Source: Pteria penguin (taxonomy: Eukaryota; Mollusca; Bivalvia; Pterioida; Pteriidae). From it: a stretch of DNA of 64,000 nt. The number at the start of each line of letters is the position of its first letter. Positions within the stretch are counted from its first letter, which is position 1. Location of the stretch: assembly GCA_035048485.1 (NCBI GenBank), contig CM068583.1:47559790-47623789 (forward strand). Direction: 5' to 3'. Under the pieces are notes generated by a model that saw only the letters and a list, made by a program, of their open reading frames with translations, had not been told where the DNA came from and ran no database searches. Below are positions 1-13,600 of this stretch, piece after piece. Made by a program: the position numbers and the translations under genes.

Positions 1-2916
1 ACTATAGATAAATGCAATCTAACAGCTGAATACTGCTCATCAACTTTGATCTGAATGAAACGAGTAAAAATTGACATTTTTGCACATCTGAAAACACTCA
101 TCGACCCATGAGTAAGAATAAAACACCCACTAAGGTATGAAACACACATTCTTTATGATTTAGTACTATGTAAGCTAGAAATAAGTGTTCCTGGCTAGAG
201 TATCTTATTCCTGCTCAGTAACATCATTCTCGGTATGAGAATGAAAAGGTTATGTCGGTCAGACAGACAAATGGATGCTGGACGAAGAAGAGTGACCACA
301 AGGTTCACTTGCTCATTCAGCTCAAATCAGCTAAGGCAACTCTAAATAGTAAAACTGTCCAAAAAATATTAAAAATTGATTTCGAACCCCAAAATAGCAA
401 CACTACTTCACACACATTCTTTTTATTCTAGCTGCTGGTCTGAAAAAGTTTTTCAAAGAAGAATACCGTATTTTACCTTATGAGTGGACTTCGCACATTT
501 TACTACTATTACTACATTTCTACCAAATCTGACCAAAATCCTATGGTAAGTTCTTGAGAAAAAGTTGAAATTTTTCAGAAAATGTACTTAGTAAATTATT
601 TACAGGCGATGTCGGACAAAAAGCGATCGCAAGAGGACATCGGATAAAGATAAGGATTGGGCGGACTCCGGTGTGCTGAAAAAATGGGGGATTAGCTATC
701 CCTCTTATATATCAACCTCGGACATATGTGGATCTAGAAATTTTTGAAAAGGGGGTCGCAGTGTTCCATGACTAATGTTTGCACTATTCGGTCTGGAAAT
801 GGGGGTTGCAGCCCTAAAAATGGTCGAAAATGACCTTTTTTGTGAAATTTTCAGACCAAATGGCTAACCCCCTCTAAATCAGCCAATGTCGGAGTATTGT
901 TCCGAAGTGTCATAGGCCACTGTTTTTTAGCAGTCATTTCTGTGTTGTATGTTTGCACTATATCGGTTAAATACTCAGACAGTGAATCAAGATTCCTTGA
1001 GAGTCGCTACACTAGTATAACTACAATTATCCTAAAGGAACAAATACCCCCACGGCAACAAAGTTGAAACATGCAATACATGTAATTCATTCAAGATACA
1101 TCACTGCTATAAATGTAATGGATGTCCCACTAGTACAGTTTGAGAAACTTGCTTTTAAACGCCTTAACCAGACAGACGAACGTGGTTATTTCTTTACCCC
1201 CCCCCCCCCCCCCACCCCACCAAACTTCCGTTTGCTGGGCCACGGAGTATAATTATACGGTCTTCGTTTGTTTGATATTTTATCCCAATCACTTAATGAA
1301 GCAGAGCAAGGTGACGGTATTTTCCTGATCAGATATACCTTAATACTGTAAATACAAATTCTGCGCCAAGTACGTGGGCTCGTCGTCGGCGTCAGAATTG
1401 TTGAATCAGCAGTTTGTTGTAATCAATAAAACATAACCTAGAGAGTGCCTCAACTTCCAGCACTGTTCTATAGATATCAACGTGAGATGTAAACGTGCAG
1501 AAAAGCACGAGATGTCCACTCATACTTAATATTATCCATTTTTGTAGATAGAAGATGGGATAATCTAACAAGTGGTAATCTATAAGTGTAAACAACGTTG
1601 TCAGGGTCTCGGGGATCAAGAAATACAGTGGAGTAGCTACTATGTATGATTACATGATGTCCAAGCATGCATACTTTACCTTGAAGAAAATGCGACATAA
1701 CATATAATCAAGTATAATCATACAAAGAAAGTGCATCAATACGGTATAGATTTAACAAACACTGCCGTATTTTTGGTCCTCTTGGAATAATATCTGGGAG
1801 GGTTCTTTGACCCCTCGTATGCATATCCACTGAAATCCTCGGCTTTAAATACGCCTACATTTGGATTCCGACATAAACAACGGTGCTGATCTACCCTATC
1901 GGCTCGTCCTTATAAAATGTCATGTTTTCAGGGCACCTACTGGTAAAAATCAAAGGAGCAAGATTCTTCATAGCAATAAGTACTAATTTTAGACGAGAAA
2001 GTGCAGATATCAAACGGATGCTAATGAGTAACGACACATTCTGAACAATACATACACGACAAACGCGAGATATTGTTTCAAGCAATTGTCAACGTATATA
2101 CGTATTATTTGGTTCTAATCTATTCCACTGACAATTATAGAAATATTAATTTGGAGCAAAATCATTCATCCTTCGCTAAAGAAGATTTTAAATGACGGAA
2201 AAGATGGCTAAACGGGAGAATGTGATGATGGTGGTAGATTTACATTATATTTTATGCAATAATACTTACGGTTGCATCCTAAATCATGTACTGTCAGTAT
2301 GGTGAAATGTTTGTGTTTAAGGTCTCCCTGAAAACACAAACATATGATATTTGAAAGTGAGGCTTATTTTAGTATTTAAAATTGTAATACAGAGGCTATA
2401 CTACCTGTGTCCGTTCAGTGTGATGAGCAATCAATTGTAATGCTACAATAAAGAACTACATGTACTATGCCAAGATTTACAATAAAATTAAATGAGCGCC
2501 GACTGAACTGCTCGTCAACAGGCAATTTGATATTGAATCTCCAACAGCAGTGGTACAAAAGTATTAAAACACGACCTTTCGATCGTGCTTCCAACTCGCA
2601 ATTATATCACTGCACTTGGTATGTTCCTTTAGATCTAATACACCCTTACAAATCAATTGAGCTTTTCATCAGAAACGTAGACAAAAACAAAACAAAATTA
2701 CAAATATAAGTTTAGATGTGTTTGTTGAGATAATTAAAGACATACTTAAAGATATGAAAGATGCAAACACTGGAAGGTTGCTAAAAATACAAATGTACAA
2801 ATACAATCAAACATATAATCAAACATACAATGCTTTGATACTGTTTTAGGCCGTACTAAATGCATATGATACATCATGCACAGAGGCATGACGTGTTTAT
2901 TTCTCTTTTCCATTCG
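1..2916. other. Intergenic DNA, no gene recognised
   Basis: I see no exon with a recognisable product here. Short open frames exist, the longest about 80 codons at 2467-2709, but none has a familiar motif, coding context or splice pattern. Apart from a diverged repeat at 636-960 and a C-run near 1196-1216, the stretch is ordinary AT-rich sequence upstream of the cilium gene. Confidence 0.6.
636..960 (+). repeat. Dispersed repeat, copy 1 (inverted relative of 4030-4215)
   Basis: The sequence around 730-870 (CTATTCGGTCTGGAAATGGG, then TTGCAGCC, then AATGGTCGAAAATGACC) matches the reverse complement of 4030-4215 with scattered differences. Two copies of one family therefore lie in opposite orientation 3.3 kb apart. 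No coding capacity is evident. Family unnamed; seen directly by comparison. Confidence 0.6.
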
Positions 2917-3128
2917 GTCTTTTCGTAATATAGAGTTACTAGTACTTCCCATTTGGGACGGTATCTGACGTAAAACACTTAGTGCCATCAAATGTTATAG
3001 AAACTGATCTAAAACTCGATGAAATGATAGTCCACAAATGACGTTTTCATGGGAAACTGAAGACGTCATAATTGTTTTAAGTCAGATACCGTCACAAATG
3101 GGAAATAACTCTGTTCACCGAAAAGACT
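2917..3128. repeat. Foldback element with ~55-bp inverted arms
   Basis: The left arm at about 2917-2977 (GGTCTTTTCG, TTCCCATTTGGGACGGTATC) pairs with the reverse complement of 3065-3128 (TCTTTTCGGTGAACAGAG, TTCCCATTTGTGACGGTATC). The loop is about 90 bp. This has the form of a MITE or foldback; no target-site duplication was resolved. Confidence 0.6.
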
Positions 3129-3164
3129 CAATAGCAAGACTAAGCAACATCATTTTCCCGGGAA

Positions 3165-3370
3165 TGCCGTCGTATTTCCAGCAGTAATGCGATAATCTCG
3201 TGACTATGAGTTCTCGGATTTAAATCTCACCAGTGGCCTGGTCGGTGTATTTCAGATGAGGAAAAATTGAGGTTCCGTATCAAAGTAGACGTGGTACGTA
3301 AAAGATTCCTAACTGCTTCGGTGGGTTTAGTGCATAGGTTTATAATTCTGTGCAATGCATCCATGGCCGA
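3165..3370 (+). mobile_element. Diverged tRNA-headed SINE, + copy
   Basis: A tRNA-like head (GCGATAATCTCGTGACTATG ... TTCTCGGATTTAAATCTC) is followed by a body (AAAGATTCCTAACTGCTTCG, GTGGG) that matches the body of the clearer copies at 3476-3750 and 6740-7007. It is heavily mutated. With the next copy it forms a tail-to-tail inverted pair. Confidence 0.55.
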
Positions 3371-3475
3371 AGGAACCAGGGGCATGCCCCCTTCCGCACA
3401 CACATTTTTTGGCTGATCATAATTGTTTCATAGGCTGTTTTCTAATTTACTGAATTGCTTTCATTAAATCATTCG

Positions 3476-3750
3476 TTGATTGATTTATTATTGTGTTACA
3501 TTACTCCACAGTTATTTCACGTATATGGTGACGGCATCTGCCTGATGCATTGCACAGAAATTTCTACCTTTGCAACGGACCGACCCCAAAACAGTGAGGA
3601 ATCTTTTACGTGCTACGCCTACCGTGACACGGGACCTCGGTTTTTATTGACTCATCCGAAAGGCAGAACACCGGTATGCCCAGGGCGGGAATCGAATCCG
3701 GGACCTCTAGGTCACGAGCGCAGCACTTCATCCACTAGGCCACATCGGCT
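3476..3750 (-). mobile_element. tRNA-derived SINE, - copy
   Basis: Read on the - strand it begins with a tRNA-like head: GCCGATGTGGCCTAGTGGAT (box A region), then TCCCGGATTCGATTCCCGCC (box B region). A conserved body follows (ACGTAAAAGATTCCTCACTG, ATGCCGTCACCATATACGTG), ending in an ATCAATCAA-type tail near 3476. This is a Pol III-type retroposon, probably of the broad mollusc/metazoan SINE group with a conserved central domain; that family name is inference. Confidence 0.8.
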
Positions 3751-4029
3751 TAGAATTATTCGAAACATGCAATTGATCTGCAATCTTATAAATTGTATTG
3801 CAGCACTATCATAAATTTGTTCTTTTCTTTTCTGAACGTTAATACTACAAGTTATTTTCATTATGCAAAGATAAAAAGTGTTTGGGCTCTTGAAAAAAAA
3901 ATTTACGCATGCAAACATAGGCACAATTTCCGTTCCTCTTAGTGCTTTAAGTTGAAATGATAGGCCCTGAACACCATTTATCCATGTTTGGGAGGTGGAA
4001 ATGAGTTAATTATTAACTGTCGGCATTGA

Positions 4030-4215
4030 CGGATTTTGAAAGGGATTGCAACCCTCCTTTGGTCGGAAAATCATACCCAAAAAAAAGTTATTTTCAGCCA
4101 TTTTCAAGGCTGCAACACCTCCTTCCCCCACCTTTCCAGACTGAATAGTGGAAAGCAGTAGTCACTGCAGTCTGCAATCCCCCTTTAAAAAATTTTCAAG
4201 ATCCGCCTATGGTCA
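4030..4215 (-). repeat. Dispersed repeat, copy 2
   Basis: This is the reverse-complement relative of 636-960, sharing ACTATTCAGTCTGGAAAGG, TTGCAGCC and AATGGCTGAAAATAAC on the - strand. It is non-coding. The end near 4203 (ATCCGCCTATGG) resembles the GTGGCGGATCC ends of the element at 63620-63787, so these may belong to a related non-autonomous DNA-element group. Confidence 0.5.
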
Positions 4216-4384
4216 GTGTCTAGCTCTATGCGATTCAAGCAAGTCTCCTTAGCACAAAAAGTGGTTTAAAACAGTGGTATCACATTGCAAATTTTGTTTT
4301 GCCCCCTTCCCCCTTACTTTTGAAATGCTTCCTACGACTGAGCCTGACATCAAACAGATATAGTTGCCACATTAAGTGAAATAA

Positions 4385-4424
4385 TATCAGGGACTTGTAT
4401 ATCTAGATATACAAGTCCCTGATA
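4385..4424. repeat. 40-bp perfect palindrome
   Basis: TATCAGGGACTTGTATATCT is followed at once by its exact reverse complement, giving a 20-bp stem with no loop. It could extrude a cruciform, or be the collapsed centre of an inverted duplication. No gene is attached. Confidence 0.95.
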
Positions 4425-6290
4425 ATACCAATGTAAGGTAAAACAAGAATCAAACAAACCAATCTATTTTAATTAATTTTACTTAGATTTGCAAATATAC
4501 AATATTTTCCGGAATAGGTGGGAGTTTCAAACGTCAGTGATGTCCACCTATCTAAATTCTTGTATTTTCTTGGATAATTCAGGTCGTCAATATTTATGCT
4601 AGGAACACTTTTATTCCTTGATGATTAATACTCAATCTAGCCTATATTAGACTAAGAGCAAACTCATTCGACTTAATAAGACTCGAAGTCACCCCACAGC
4701 GTCCATATTTATTCAGTTTACTCCACCAATTCGACCTCATGTCATCTCACGTTTGTAAACAACAAAAAATGAGGTCATAAGAATCATAACAAAGCCATGT
4801 GATTCAATCACGTGACTAAGAAAATGAATGTAACGGTATTGACTAATTTGTGATGATAATACAAATCACACCATTTGACAAGTGCCTTTAAGCATGAGAT
4901 CACATTTCTGCACTCAGAGTCAGAGGTATTCAACGATATCATTTATTTGTAATTCTACACATTTGCACAATGTATCACACTACACTACAAAGGGTTCCAT
5001 GACGAACAACGCTACGCATCTGACCTTGGCTGAACCGCGCGCCAGAAATAGACCATGAATAAATAATAAGGCAAATTTCCTTGTTGCATACAAATATTGC
5101 ATTTACTGTGCACAAGTCACCGACGACTAAAATCTGATCAATTAACAAAGAAACTCTATAATCAACTTAGATGAACACATTTTATCGAGTTCTATTTTAT
5201 ATTTCTTCAAAATTTACGAATACTACTGTAAATAGATGATAGATTAGAATATGTATCGACGCGTGACGACTGCTGAAGATGCAGCCTCTGTAACAAAAGA
5301 AATTAGGGTCTCACCTGAATATGAACATTGTAACGTCCCACCCGTGGTGCCGAGATTTCTCGGTGCTGTGAAAATAGAATAAAACAGCTTCAAGTTTTGC
5401 AGGAATCCAATTATTTCACGAAAATTGCAAAACAAATTAATTTTTCTACAATATTGAAACTCGTTTTGCATTCACAATTCAAATCCAAAATAATTCATAA
5501 ATTGCACGATAAAGCATGAAATAAAAGCTAGTTTTACCTCAACTGCACTTGTAGACATCGCTTCTATTTGTAAACTAAAAAATACTGCAGCAAAGCTCTT
5601 AAAATCCACGCAGCATATAGGCCTAGTTAGTACATAAACCGTGTGTACGAGTAGCGTTTCTTGCTTCTAACCGAATTTACATTTATGCAAATAATACGTT
5701 AGGTCATTTGTAAACAACGAAACCAAATCCGAACAAAATTACGCTTAGCTTTATAAGGTATGTGAAAAAGACGTTATTTGATTTAAATACTCTATATAGA
5801 AAAGAAGACAAAGTAATGAAAATACCACTATTATAAAACCTAAACTTAAAGCATGCGCTATGGGTTATAATTTAATGGATTATTTTTTTCAGAATCGGAG
5901 TTGGTTGAATCGTCGCAAATGGCATGTGATAGAATAATTTTAAAATAAACATCTAAACATTATATGAAATAGTGAATAAATAAAATCTTTCTTTATCAGC
6001 TAACTAATTTTTACAATCCATTTCCGCTTTCTTTACCGGAATAGGTTCTTTAATTCTTTTCAAGCGTTCTATGAATTATCATCTGTGTCAAATAAATGTT
6101 TAGGTTTTGCACTTTGTGGACATTGACAACAACAGGTCAGTGAAAATGATACAGTCATTTATATTTTGACGTAAAAACAAGAGTCTTTTTAAATCGATTT
6201 TACCTTTTATTAATTCATATTTCTAATTCCCCTCAGATCTACAATTATTTGTGTTATTTAATTTTGTTTCGCTTTACTTTTTATTCCCTA
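4425..6290. other. Intergenic DNA upstream of the cilium gene
   Basis: No gene recognised. The sequence is AT-rich with several TGTAAACAA strings (for example near 4755 and 5710) that match a forkhead core, but these are expected by chance at this composition. No splice-linked open frame was found. Confidence 0.5.
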
Positions 6291-6530
6291 ACAACGCGCG
6301 CATTGTGTCGTGATCATATTCACTGAATAATATTGGTGGCGCGGCAGGAACTTCATATCGCGTCGCTTGAGTTTGTAAAAACTGGCTTGTACCATGTATT
6401 TAGTGTCATTTCAAACGTACAATGAGAAATATCAAACAAGAAAACAGTCTAGCGTAAGTGTAGTTACGACAGCAACGGAGACGGGACAAAATAACTCTTC
6501 TGTTGCAGTCGTAAGTTACGACGTAACTAG
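6290..6530 (+). promoter_or_regulatory. Candidate upstream/promoter region of the CFAP99-like gene
   Basis: A locally GC- and CpG-richer patch (ACAACGCGCGCATTGTGTCG, GTGGCGCGGC, ATCGCGTCGC at 6292-6366) lies 1.3 kb upstream of the first coding exon, which opens with a 3' splice site and so needs an upstream non-coding exon. The patch is followed at 6460-6527 by a copy of a hairpin element also found in intron 1 of the receptor gene. No TATA box or transcription start can be assigned. Confidence 0.25.
6460..6527. repeat. Short hairpin element, copy A
   Basis: GTTACGACAGCAACGGAGAC and GGGACAAAATAACTCTTCTG, then TTGCAGTCGTAAGTTAC, form an imperfect inverted repeat. The same core with fuller arms occurs at 62594-62664. 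The left arm here is shortened, which suggests an internal deletion. Confidence 0.65.
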
Positions 6531-6727
6531 CTGAGTGTAGGGGACAAGGGCTATGTAAATTTACTTTTTGTAATGTCTCATAGACCATCTTCATGTTAAC
6601 TGTAACATTGCCATTGGACAGCAAAATGATCAATTTAGGGAATTAATCAATTTTCTGTCCAATGTTGCAGCAATAGAGTGTTCCCATACAGCCCTGTTTT
6701 CCTCAAATCAGCAAGAGTTATCTCCCT

Positions 6728-7019
6728 CATTGGAGTACATTGATTGATTGATTTTTGCTTTACGTCACACCACGAATATTTCACGTATATGGTGACGGCA
6801 TCTGCCTGATGCGGGGCATACAAATTTTGACCTTTGCAACGGACCCACCCGAAGCAGTGAGGGATCTTTAACGTGCCATGCATACCACGACACGGGGCCT
6901 CGGTTTTTACTGTCTCATCCGAAAGACATGACACCGGCATGACCAGAGCGGGACTCGAACCCTCCCGATCAGGAGTCCGACGCGATACCACTAGGCCACG
7001 CCGGCTTCATTGGAGTACA
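6728..7019 (-). mobile_element. tRNA-derived SINE with target-site duplication
   Basis: The element body is 6740-7007. The - strand begins with a tRNA-like head: GCCGGCGTGGCCTAGTGGTA (box A), then GGGTTCGAGTCCCGCTCTGG (box B). A body and an ATCAATCAATCAA tail follow. Both sides carry the same 12 bases, CATTGGAGTACA (6728-6739 and 7008-7019), a clean target-site duplication. It is the best preserved of five related copies in the window, lying 0.65 kb upstream of the first coding exon of the cilium gene. Confidence 0.9.
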
Positions 7020-7656
7020 ACTCTCGGGCTTTATCCATCAATGCTCATATAAAATTGCTTGATTTAACTTAATTTTATGAAATAATCGCATTGTATATGA
7101 ATATGTTTTACAGAAAATTTTCAACTGATTGATTATATTTACTGATTAATTAAGACTGAAGTCCCGAAATCTGCCCTGATAAATAGTTAATTTCTCAGAA
7201 ATTTAATGAAGTTTACATGGTAGATATGGAAAAAGTCTGAGAGTTGTACTCCAACATGTCCGCTAATGCTAGTAGTGTGACATCACATGGGCAAACTCTA
7301 TATATATAAGTTATCATGAAGAGGTTTATTCTGAAATTTATCTCTCAAAAAAAAAAATCTGTGATGTCGATATACAACATCATGTATATAGACATTTACT
7401 TTTTTATGATTACTATACAATCCAAGATGTCTGAAAATTTGTGAAGAAGTGTTAATCCATTATATTTATTCTGTTTTTTGCCTTGTGTGGATGGCAACCT
7501 TGCAAGCTAGGTCCTTTGCAATATAAAGATCTCAGATATAAAATTCATGATATTCAGACTATGACTAGAAATATATTATATTATCATCTAATATATGCAG
7601 TGAAATATACATACATGTATATATCATTTGATTCTTTATAATTTTGTTTTAGGAAA

Positions 7657-10600
7657 ATGAGTTACAGCCATGGTCAATTGCTTGTTCATAGCATCCAAGT
7701 TCTTGATTCGTATGACAAAGATCTACAATCTGTAGAGGAACATGTAAATAGATATCTGAAACTTGCAAAAGTAAGTATTTATATTGGGACAGAATACTTT
7801 CATTCTTTTAATGTCTTTATCTAGATCTGATGCATTTTAAACTATGAAATACTTTTAGATCTATTTGCTTATTACAGATTTCTTATGATTAAAATTTAAT
7901 CGGAGTAACTTCCCTGGTCCATCATTTTGGAGGTGAATTAAACTGTGTTTTTTGCTTCACATTTGTACTAATTTTATTAAATTTATATGAGAAAGTTGTC
8001 TATATTTACACTTTTTTGAAAACATTTATGCATTTTGTTAATGGACAAGGATTGCAAAAATTCCTAAATCCTCCTTAGTTTGGAAAAATCTCTTACAGAA
8101 TCGGTTGATCTATATACAAATACCTACTTAAATACCTCCAAGATGTTGCAAAATGGAAGTAACTCAAATTAAATCTTAGTCATCAGAAAACTATCCATAG
8201 CAGATCTAAATATTTGTGTGAATTTTGTTTGTAGATATATGATGAAAGTGAGCAGACATTTATTGTGGAAGTATTTTCAGAGTGCATACGTTACTCTAAT
8301 CTGATGAAAGTTGTAATTGATGGCTTCTTTGCTAAAGATGGTAAAACAACTCTTAGATCAGAGGAAAATCTGTATACAGGTATAAACAGTGTGCTTATGT
8401 GGTCAATTTCATTACAAAAATATTTATTCATGGTTTGACTGAGTTTTGTTTATTTTAAAGATTGGTGTTCACTTTTGAAATTTTTATAGAAAAAGGTTAA
8501 TATAAAATGAGTGTGGTATGTAAAATTTTGTGAAAGTTATAAAATATGAATGATTAAATTTTCATTGTTGGTCTGAAAGCATGAAGTTTTCTGTTAAACA
8601 GGATTATTTTTCAGACTGTCAACACTGTTGCTTGTTAGTATCTGTTTTATGATTTCTGTCACATTTCTTATTTCATGATGATTTTCACTTGCTATTGAAC
8701 ACTATTCTTTTTGTTTAAAACTGACCACTAATTCTTTTCCCATTACTACAGCTTATGTTCCATTTCAGTAATATGTTATTTGGCACTATTAAGATTGGAT
8801 GAATTAGGAATGGCACATTTTAGGAAATTTGTCAGCTCACAAGATGTCAACAGAATGTACAGGGTTAGTATAGAAAAGAAAAAGGCATGATAGAGCAAAT
8901 AGCAAGTCATGCATTGTTATGCAGTGGAAGCCTTGTTTGATTGGCCCATCAAGTTTATCACTAAGTCACTACATAGGTAGGAGATAATTTTCATTGGACA
9001 GTACATCAAGGTTTTTATTGTACAACAATACATGACCTGCTATTTGTTATTTCTGTTATTAAGATGACCTTAAAACTTGTCATTTTATTGATTGTGAACA
9101 TAGATGCTTATGACAGGAAGTGGATGTAATAGAAAATGATTTCAGAAATGAGTGGGGTTAACTACTTGTGTTAATACATATTCAATATCCAATCATCAAA
9201 AAGGAAAAAGAAACTAGGTCAGGCCTAAATTAAAACATTGTTTGTTTAAACCATGTTTAAAACCATGCATAAAACCATGTTTGTTTCTCCTTCCCAATCA
9301 GCTTGCTAAAATCAATGTGTCTGAAAAATTTTATAGCCTGTTACATGAACATTTTCTTTCTACTGTATTTCTGGTATTTATTTGGAATCTGATTCTTGTA
9401 AATATTTACGTATAAAAGTTATACCATACCAGCACAATTCCTTTACCTAAAGAAATCCCTTTAAATAATTGAAATGAAAATATGTTATGACAGGAGTCGA
9501 GAATTTGGCTTTCCTGTTGCCCAGAGAGAATGAAAAATACCTTCAGGATAGAGGGAACTAAGTGTGCACTTACAGGACAGTCAACATATGTCTATATCTA
9601 TGTTGAAATATTCCACAACATTTGCTTTTGAGCAAAATAGATTTAGTATTTTATTTAACAGAACCAGTGAAATCCTTGAGCATGTTACGAAAATTGCTCA
9701 CAACATGCCTAGACATTAAAGCAAGACCCACCATCCTTACCTCATTACATAATTAACTAAGCTAATTGTTTGACCTGGATATATCACCTGTGATTTATGT
9801 ACTCAGTGCTAGCTTCTTTTTAGGTGTTAATTGGGGCATCTTAATTAACATTACTTCCATGTATATAAGGGAACATTTTACATCTGTACATTGACAGGGT
9901 TTGACACGAAAGTAAATTTGGTCACATTCTGAGTTTTTATCTCTTTTTATTAATAAAAAAATGTTTGTTCATTTCACAAGCAAATAATTTTGGATCTCAC
10001 AAGAAACTGAAAAAGGAATGAAAAATTTAGAACTGCAATTATTCATTACTGTACCCAATGTGGTCCCTGAGTGTCGAATTCCCCAGTTGGTTTATATATC
10101 CTGTCAAGGAAGGTTAAAAACATAATTTCAGTGTTACAATAATATGATACAAAAAGTTATTCATTTCAGATTCTTTAATTGATATTGTATAGCCAATTTT
10201 CTCAATTTGATACCAATTGTCGAAGATTGACTTCTACAATTCCGCTGATATTTTGGTACAGTATTAAGTAATAGGGACGAAGAATAATATTTCATTATCA
10301 TTCTTATACAACAGTTTCATCAATTCACTTTTATTATATAGTTACAATAAGTAGGAATATGAGCTTGTTTAAAGTTGGGTTCTCACCTTCATCTTCCAAA
10401 TCAGATCTTTAAAATGAAAATGAAAAGGCTTAAAGGACATTAAACTGATCCTTATCCTGGAGCTTGTGTGTTTCCTTGTGTTGCATAATGCCAACATGGT
10501 TTCAGCCAAATGAAGCAGCTCAAGACAGCTTTTCCTTAGTGGAAGAGAGGGAAACAGAGCATGTTAAAAGGAATTATATCTGAGCTTTGTTGCTCCCATG

Positions 10601-13600
10601 AGAAGAAGCTGGGTTGTAACCTGGGAAAAGTGAAGTCAATGAATGACTACAGATATAAATATTTATATTGAATAACAAAGATAAAACTTTATTCTCTTCC
10701 ATCTTTTGTGGGCATATAAAGTTTTAGGTTTGGAAAGTGATTTTTTCATTTGTTCATGGGCAAGTGAGTTTTCAAAAACAGTTCTCGACCCAATTTATGT
10801 CTTGGAAAAAAATCATAACTGTTTAGCCTTCAATTGTTTCCTTGATATGATCAAAAATACAGTATGTACAAAGACATCAAACACTGGAGATTTTTTCAAA
10901 TCATGATCCCACCAATAACAGCATAAATTACATTCTACATTTGCAACTGCATAGGTAATATCACAATAAACAAAGGTATTATGTGTATAGGAATCAATTT
11001 GTCTGATTGAATCATGCTTGTCAGACCAAAACAATATTATTTACCTACCTACCTACCTACCCAGATCTTTCATGCTAGAATTAGGAAGGGGAAATTACCA
11101 CATTCTAAAGGCCAGCTACATATAATAATAAATTTCAATGTATCTATTCTATTCTTATCAAGTGTTTTTATTCTAATTGTTATCTTACACCACAACAGAA
11201 TATTCTAGCTACCTTAAAAGAAAAATAAATATGTGTAATGAAATATTGTGAGTATAGTTTAAACACTAATAATTATATATAAATGTAAGTTTTAGAGGCT
11301 GATGTCAGTAAGTTGAAGCTTATCCAGTGTTGTATATATGATATTAATGAAGAAATCTGATTTTCAGTTTTTAAACTTTTTCCTGAATGAGAGGAATCTG
11401 ATTACCTGGATAAAAGATGGATGGGAGAAATATTATGAACATGTATTTGTACAAACATCTCTTCTTTCTCCCATACAAAGGTAAAGTCCACAGATCATGT
11501 GATTAGGTTTATGTATGTGTTACAATTATGTGTTATTATTTTCTAATGCATGTACTATTCATTGTATTATATACTAGATGCATGTTCTAATGTGATGATA
11601 TAAATCAAGAAAAGATCACTTCATTTGAGCCTTTACCAGAGACAAACGCTTAAGTGAATTACAGTCATGATACTAATGCATTTGTCATCAATTCTTCTGT
11701 CATCCATCCACCTACCATCAGTTTGTGTATTAACTTTTAATGTTTTCATTTTTTTCTGAATAACTGTATTGATTTTTATGAAATTTGGTGTGATGGAGTT
11801 ATCAAGGTTTCCTAGAAGTTCTTTTGTTTTTAAGTTAGATCTGACTAAGAATAGATTCAGAGCAGGACAACATAGGTCAGTGATGGTACCTATTTAAGAT
11901 AAAACAGGAACACATTTTGTATGTTACATTGAGCTGTGAAATTTCCTTAGAACTTATCAAAGGATTGCAATAAAACTTGGAAGAGGTGTAATATTAAAGG
12001 CATTATGCAACTGTTTTTATGTTTTGGGACTGATTTGTCAAGGGATAGATCCAGGATGGAAAACATAGGTCCTAGGGTTACCTTACAATCTTCTTCAGAC
12101 CAGTTGTGACAAACCATAAACTACTCATTGAGGTTATTTAGGTAGTGTCTGAAGAAATTTCTGGATGTTGATGTTTTTGTTTCCATTACAAAATCAAATT
12201 CTTCCTTTCCTATTTTTTTTTTCTTTTGGTTTCTAAACTTTCTCTTAGGTCAGTTCTATATTTTTTTTTGCCCCTGCAATGAAATAGTTCAGAAATCTAG
12301 TGTTTGCTCATCCTGTGATTCTTTCTATCATTCCATCCTGTGCATAGGTTTTTGATTATAATTTGATAACTAATATATTTTTCTTCTAAATGAAGTATCT
12401 TTGGTTATTTAGACCAAAAATGAGGGAAATTTAGGGTTTTCAGATAACAACTTAAGTACCTTTCTACTAACTATCACCAAATACTAACATGTTATCCCTG
12501 ATAAGGAGTGGAAGATGCATTTTGAGATCAGCTGGTCAAAATCAAGGTTACAGCTCCTAAACCTATGCTAAAAATAAGGGAAGGGAAATTTAGGGTTTCC
12601 AGATATAATGCAGGTACCTTACAACAAAATCAAACCAAATGTTGTTACTTTTAAAGAGAGTTCTACCATATTGCTGTTAAACATCATACCAGGAGTGTTT
12701 CACCCATATGGTAATGCTTTATGAAGAAAGAAAATAGCATATTAATTTTGAGGTCAGAATGATATACAGTGTACTTGTACAAGTCAGTCTATAAATAAAG
12801 AAGTTGAACTGCACTTATATCCCTAATAGATCTTGAACAGTCATCTACAGAAGTGAAGTGTAAAATCCCAGTTTGGGACATATCTTTTACAATCATTCCC
12901 TAGCCTTACTGTAGATAGATAGTAATACATTGATTTTAGTGCTTTTTCAGTTCTTTAAAAAATAGATGATTTTGTAAACAATTGGAATGCAAACAAAAAA
13001 AAATGGTAATTTTTCTTGATTTAAATCTCACCTTTTTTTTTTGTTTATTTGTTTGTTTGTTTCTGTGGGTTTTTTGTTTTTGTTATTGTTTTTTTTTTTT
13101 TGTTAAGGTTAAAAGAATGAAAGAGGTGCACTACAGTATCAGATCTCAAGATAAGATTTGATGTAAAAGGTCATAGTCCTTGATTTTAATCTCAATGCCA
13201 ATTTTTAATTTCAAAAGGGTATATTAACCTTTAGTTTAACAAGCAGCAAGAGCTAGCATAACTCAATCAGTAGCATACTTGACCCACAGCCCTTATGCCT
13301 TAGTTTTGATCCCCACCAGCAACTTGTTGATCTCCTGTCCTTGGGATGATACAGTAGATCCCTCCTAGGGTGGGTCCATTGCATAAGTAGAAATTTCTGT
13401 ACAATGTACCAGACAGATACTTTTACTGTGTAAGTGAAATAATCTCATCATATTATAGAATATAAATCTAACAAATAAACAATATATAATACTGGGATAA
13501 AATTTTTACAATGAAGGCTTAGCCAAGATTTTTTGTCCATATATGAATACAGTGTTTTCTGTGATCGTGGTAATAGAGTTGCTTCAGTAAAAAAATTTTC

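Noticed and set aside
1064..1328. Proline-rich small proteins
   Set aside because: The proline run is only the C-homopolymer at 1196-1216 read in two frames.
2467..2709. 80-codon frame in the upstream intergenic region
   Set aside because: No recognisable family, no splice partners, and ordinary length for chance in this amount of DNA.
3680..3750. Genuine tRNA gene
   Set aside because: Box A and B are present on -, but the cloverleaf is not complete and the sequence continues into a SINE body and tail.
7489..7506. RFX X-box upstream of the CFAP99-like start
   Set aside because: Only one half-site (GGCAAC) is seen; the partner half does not match, so support is too weak.
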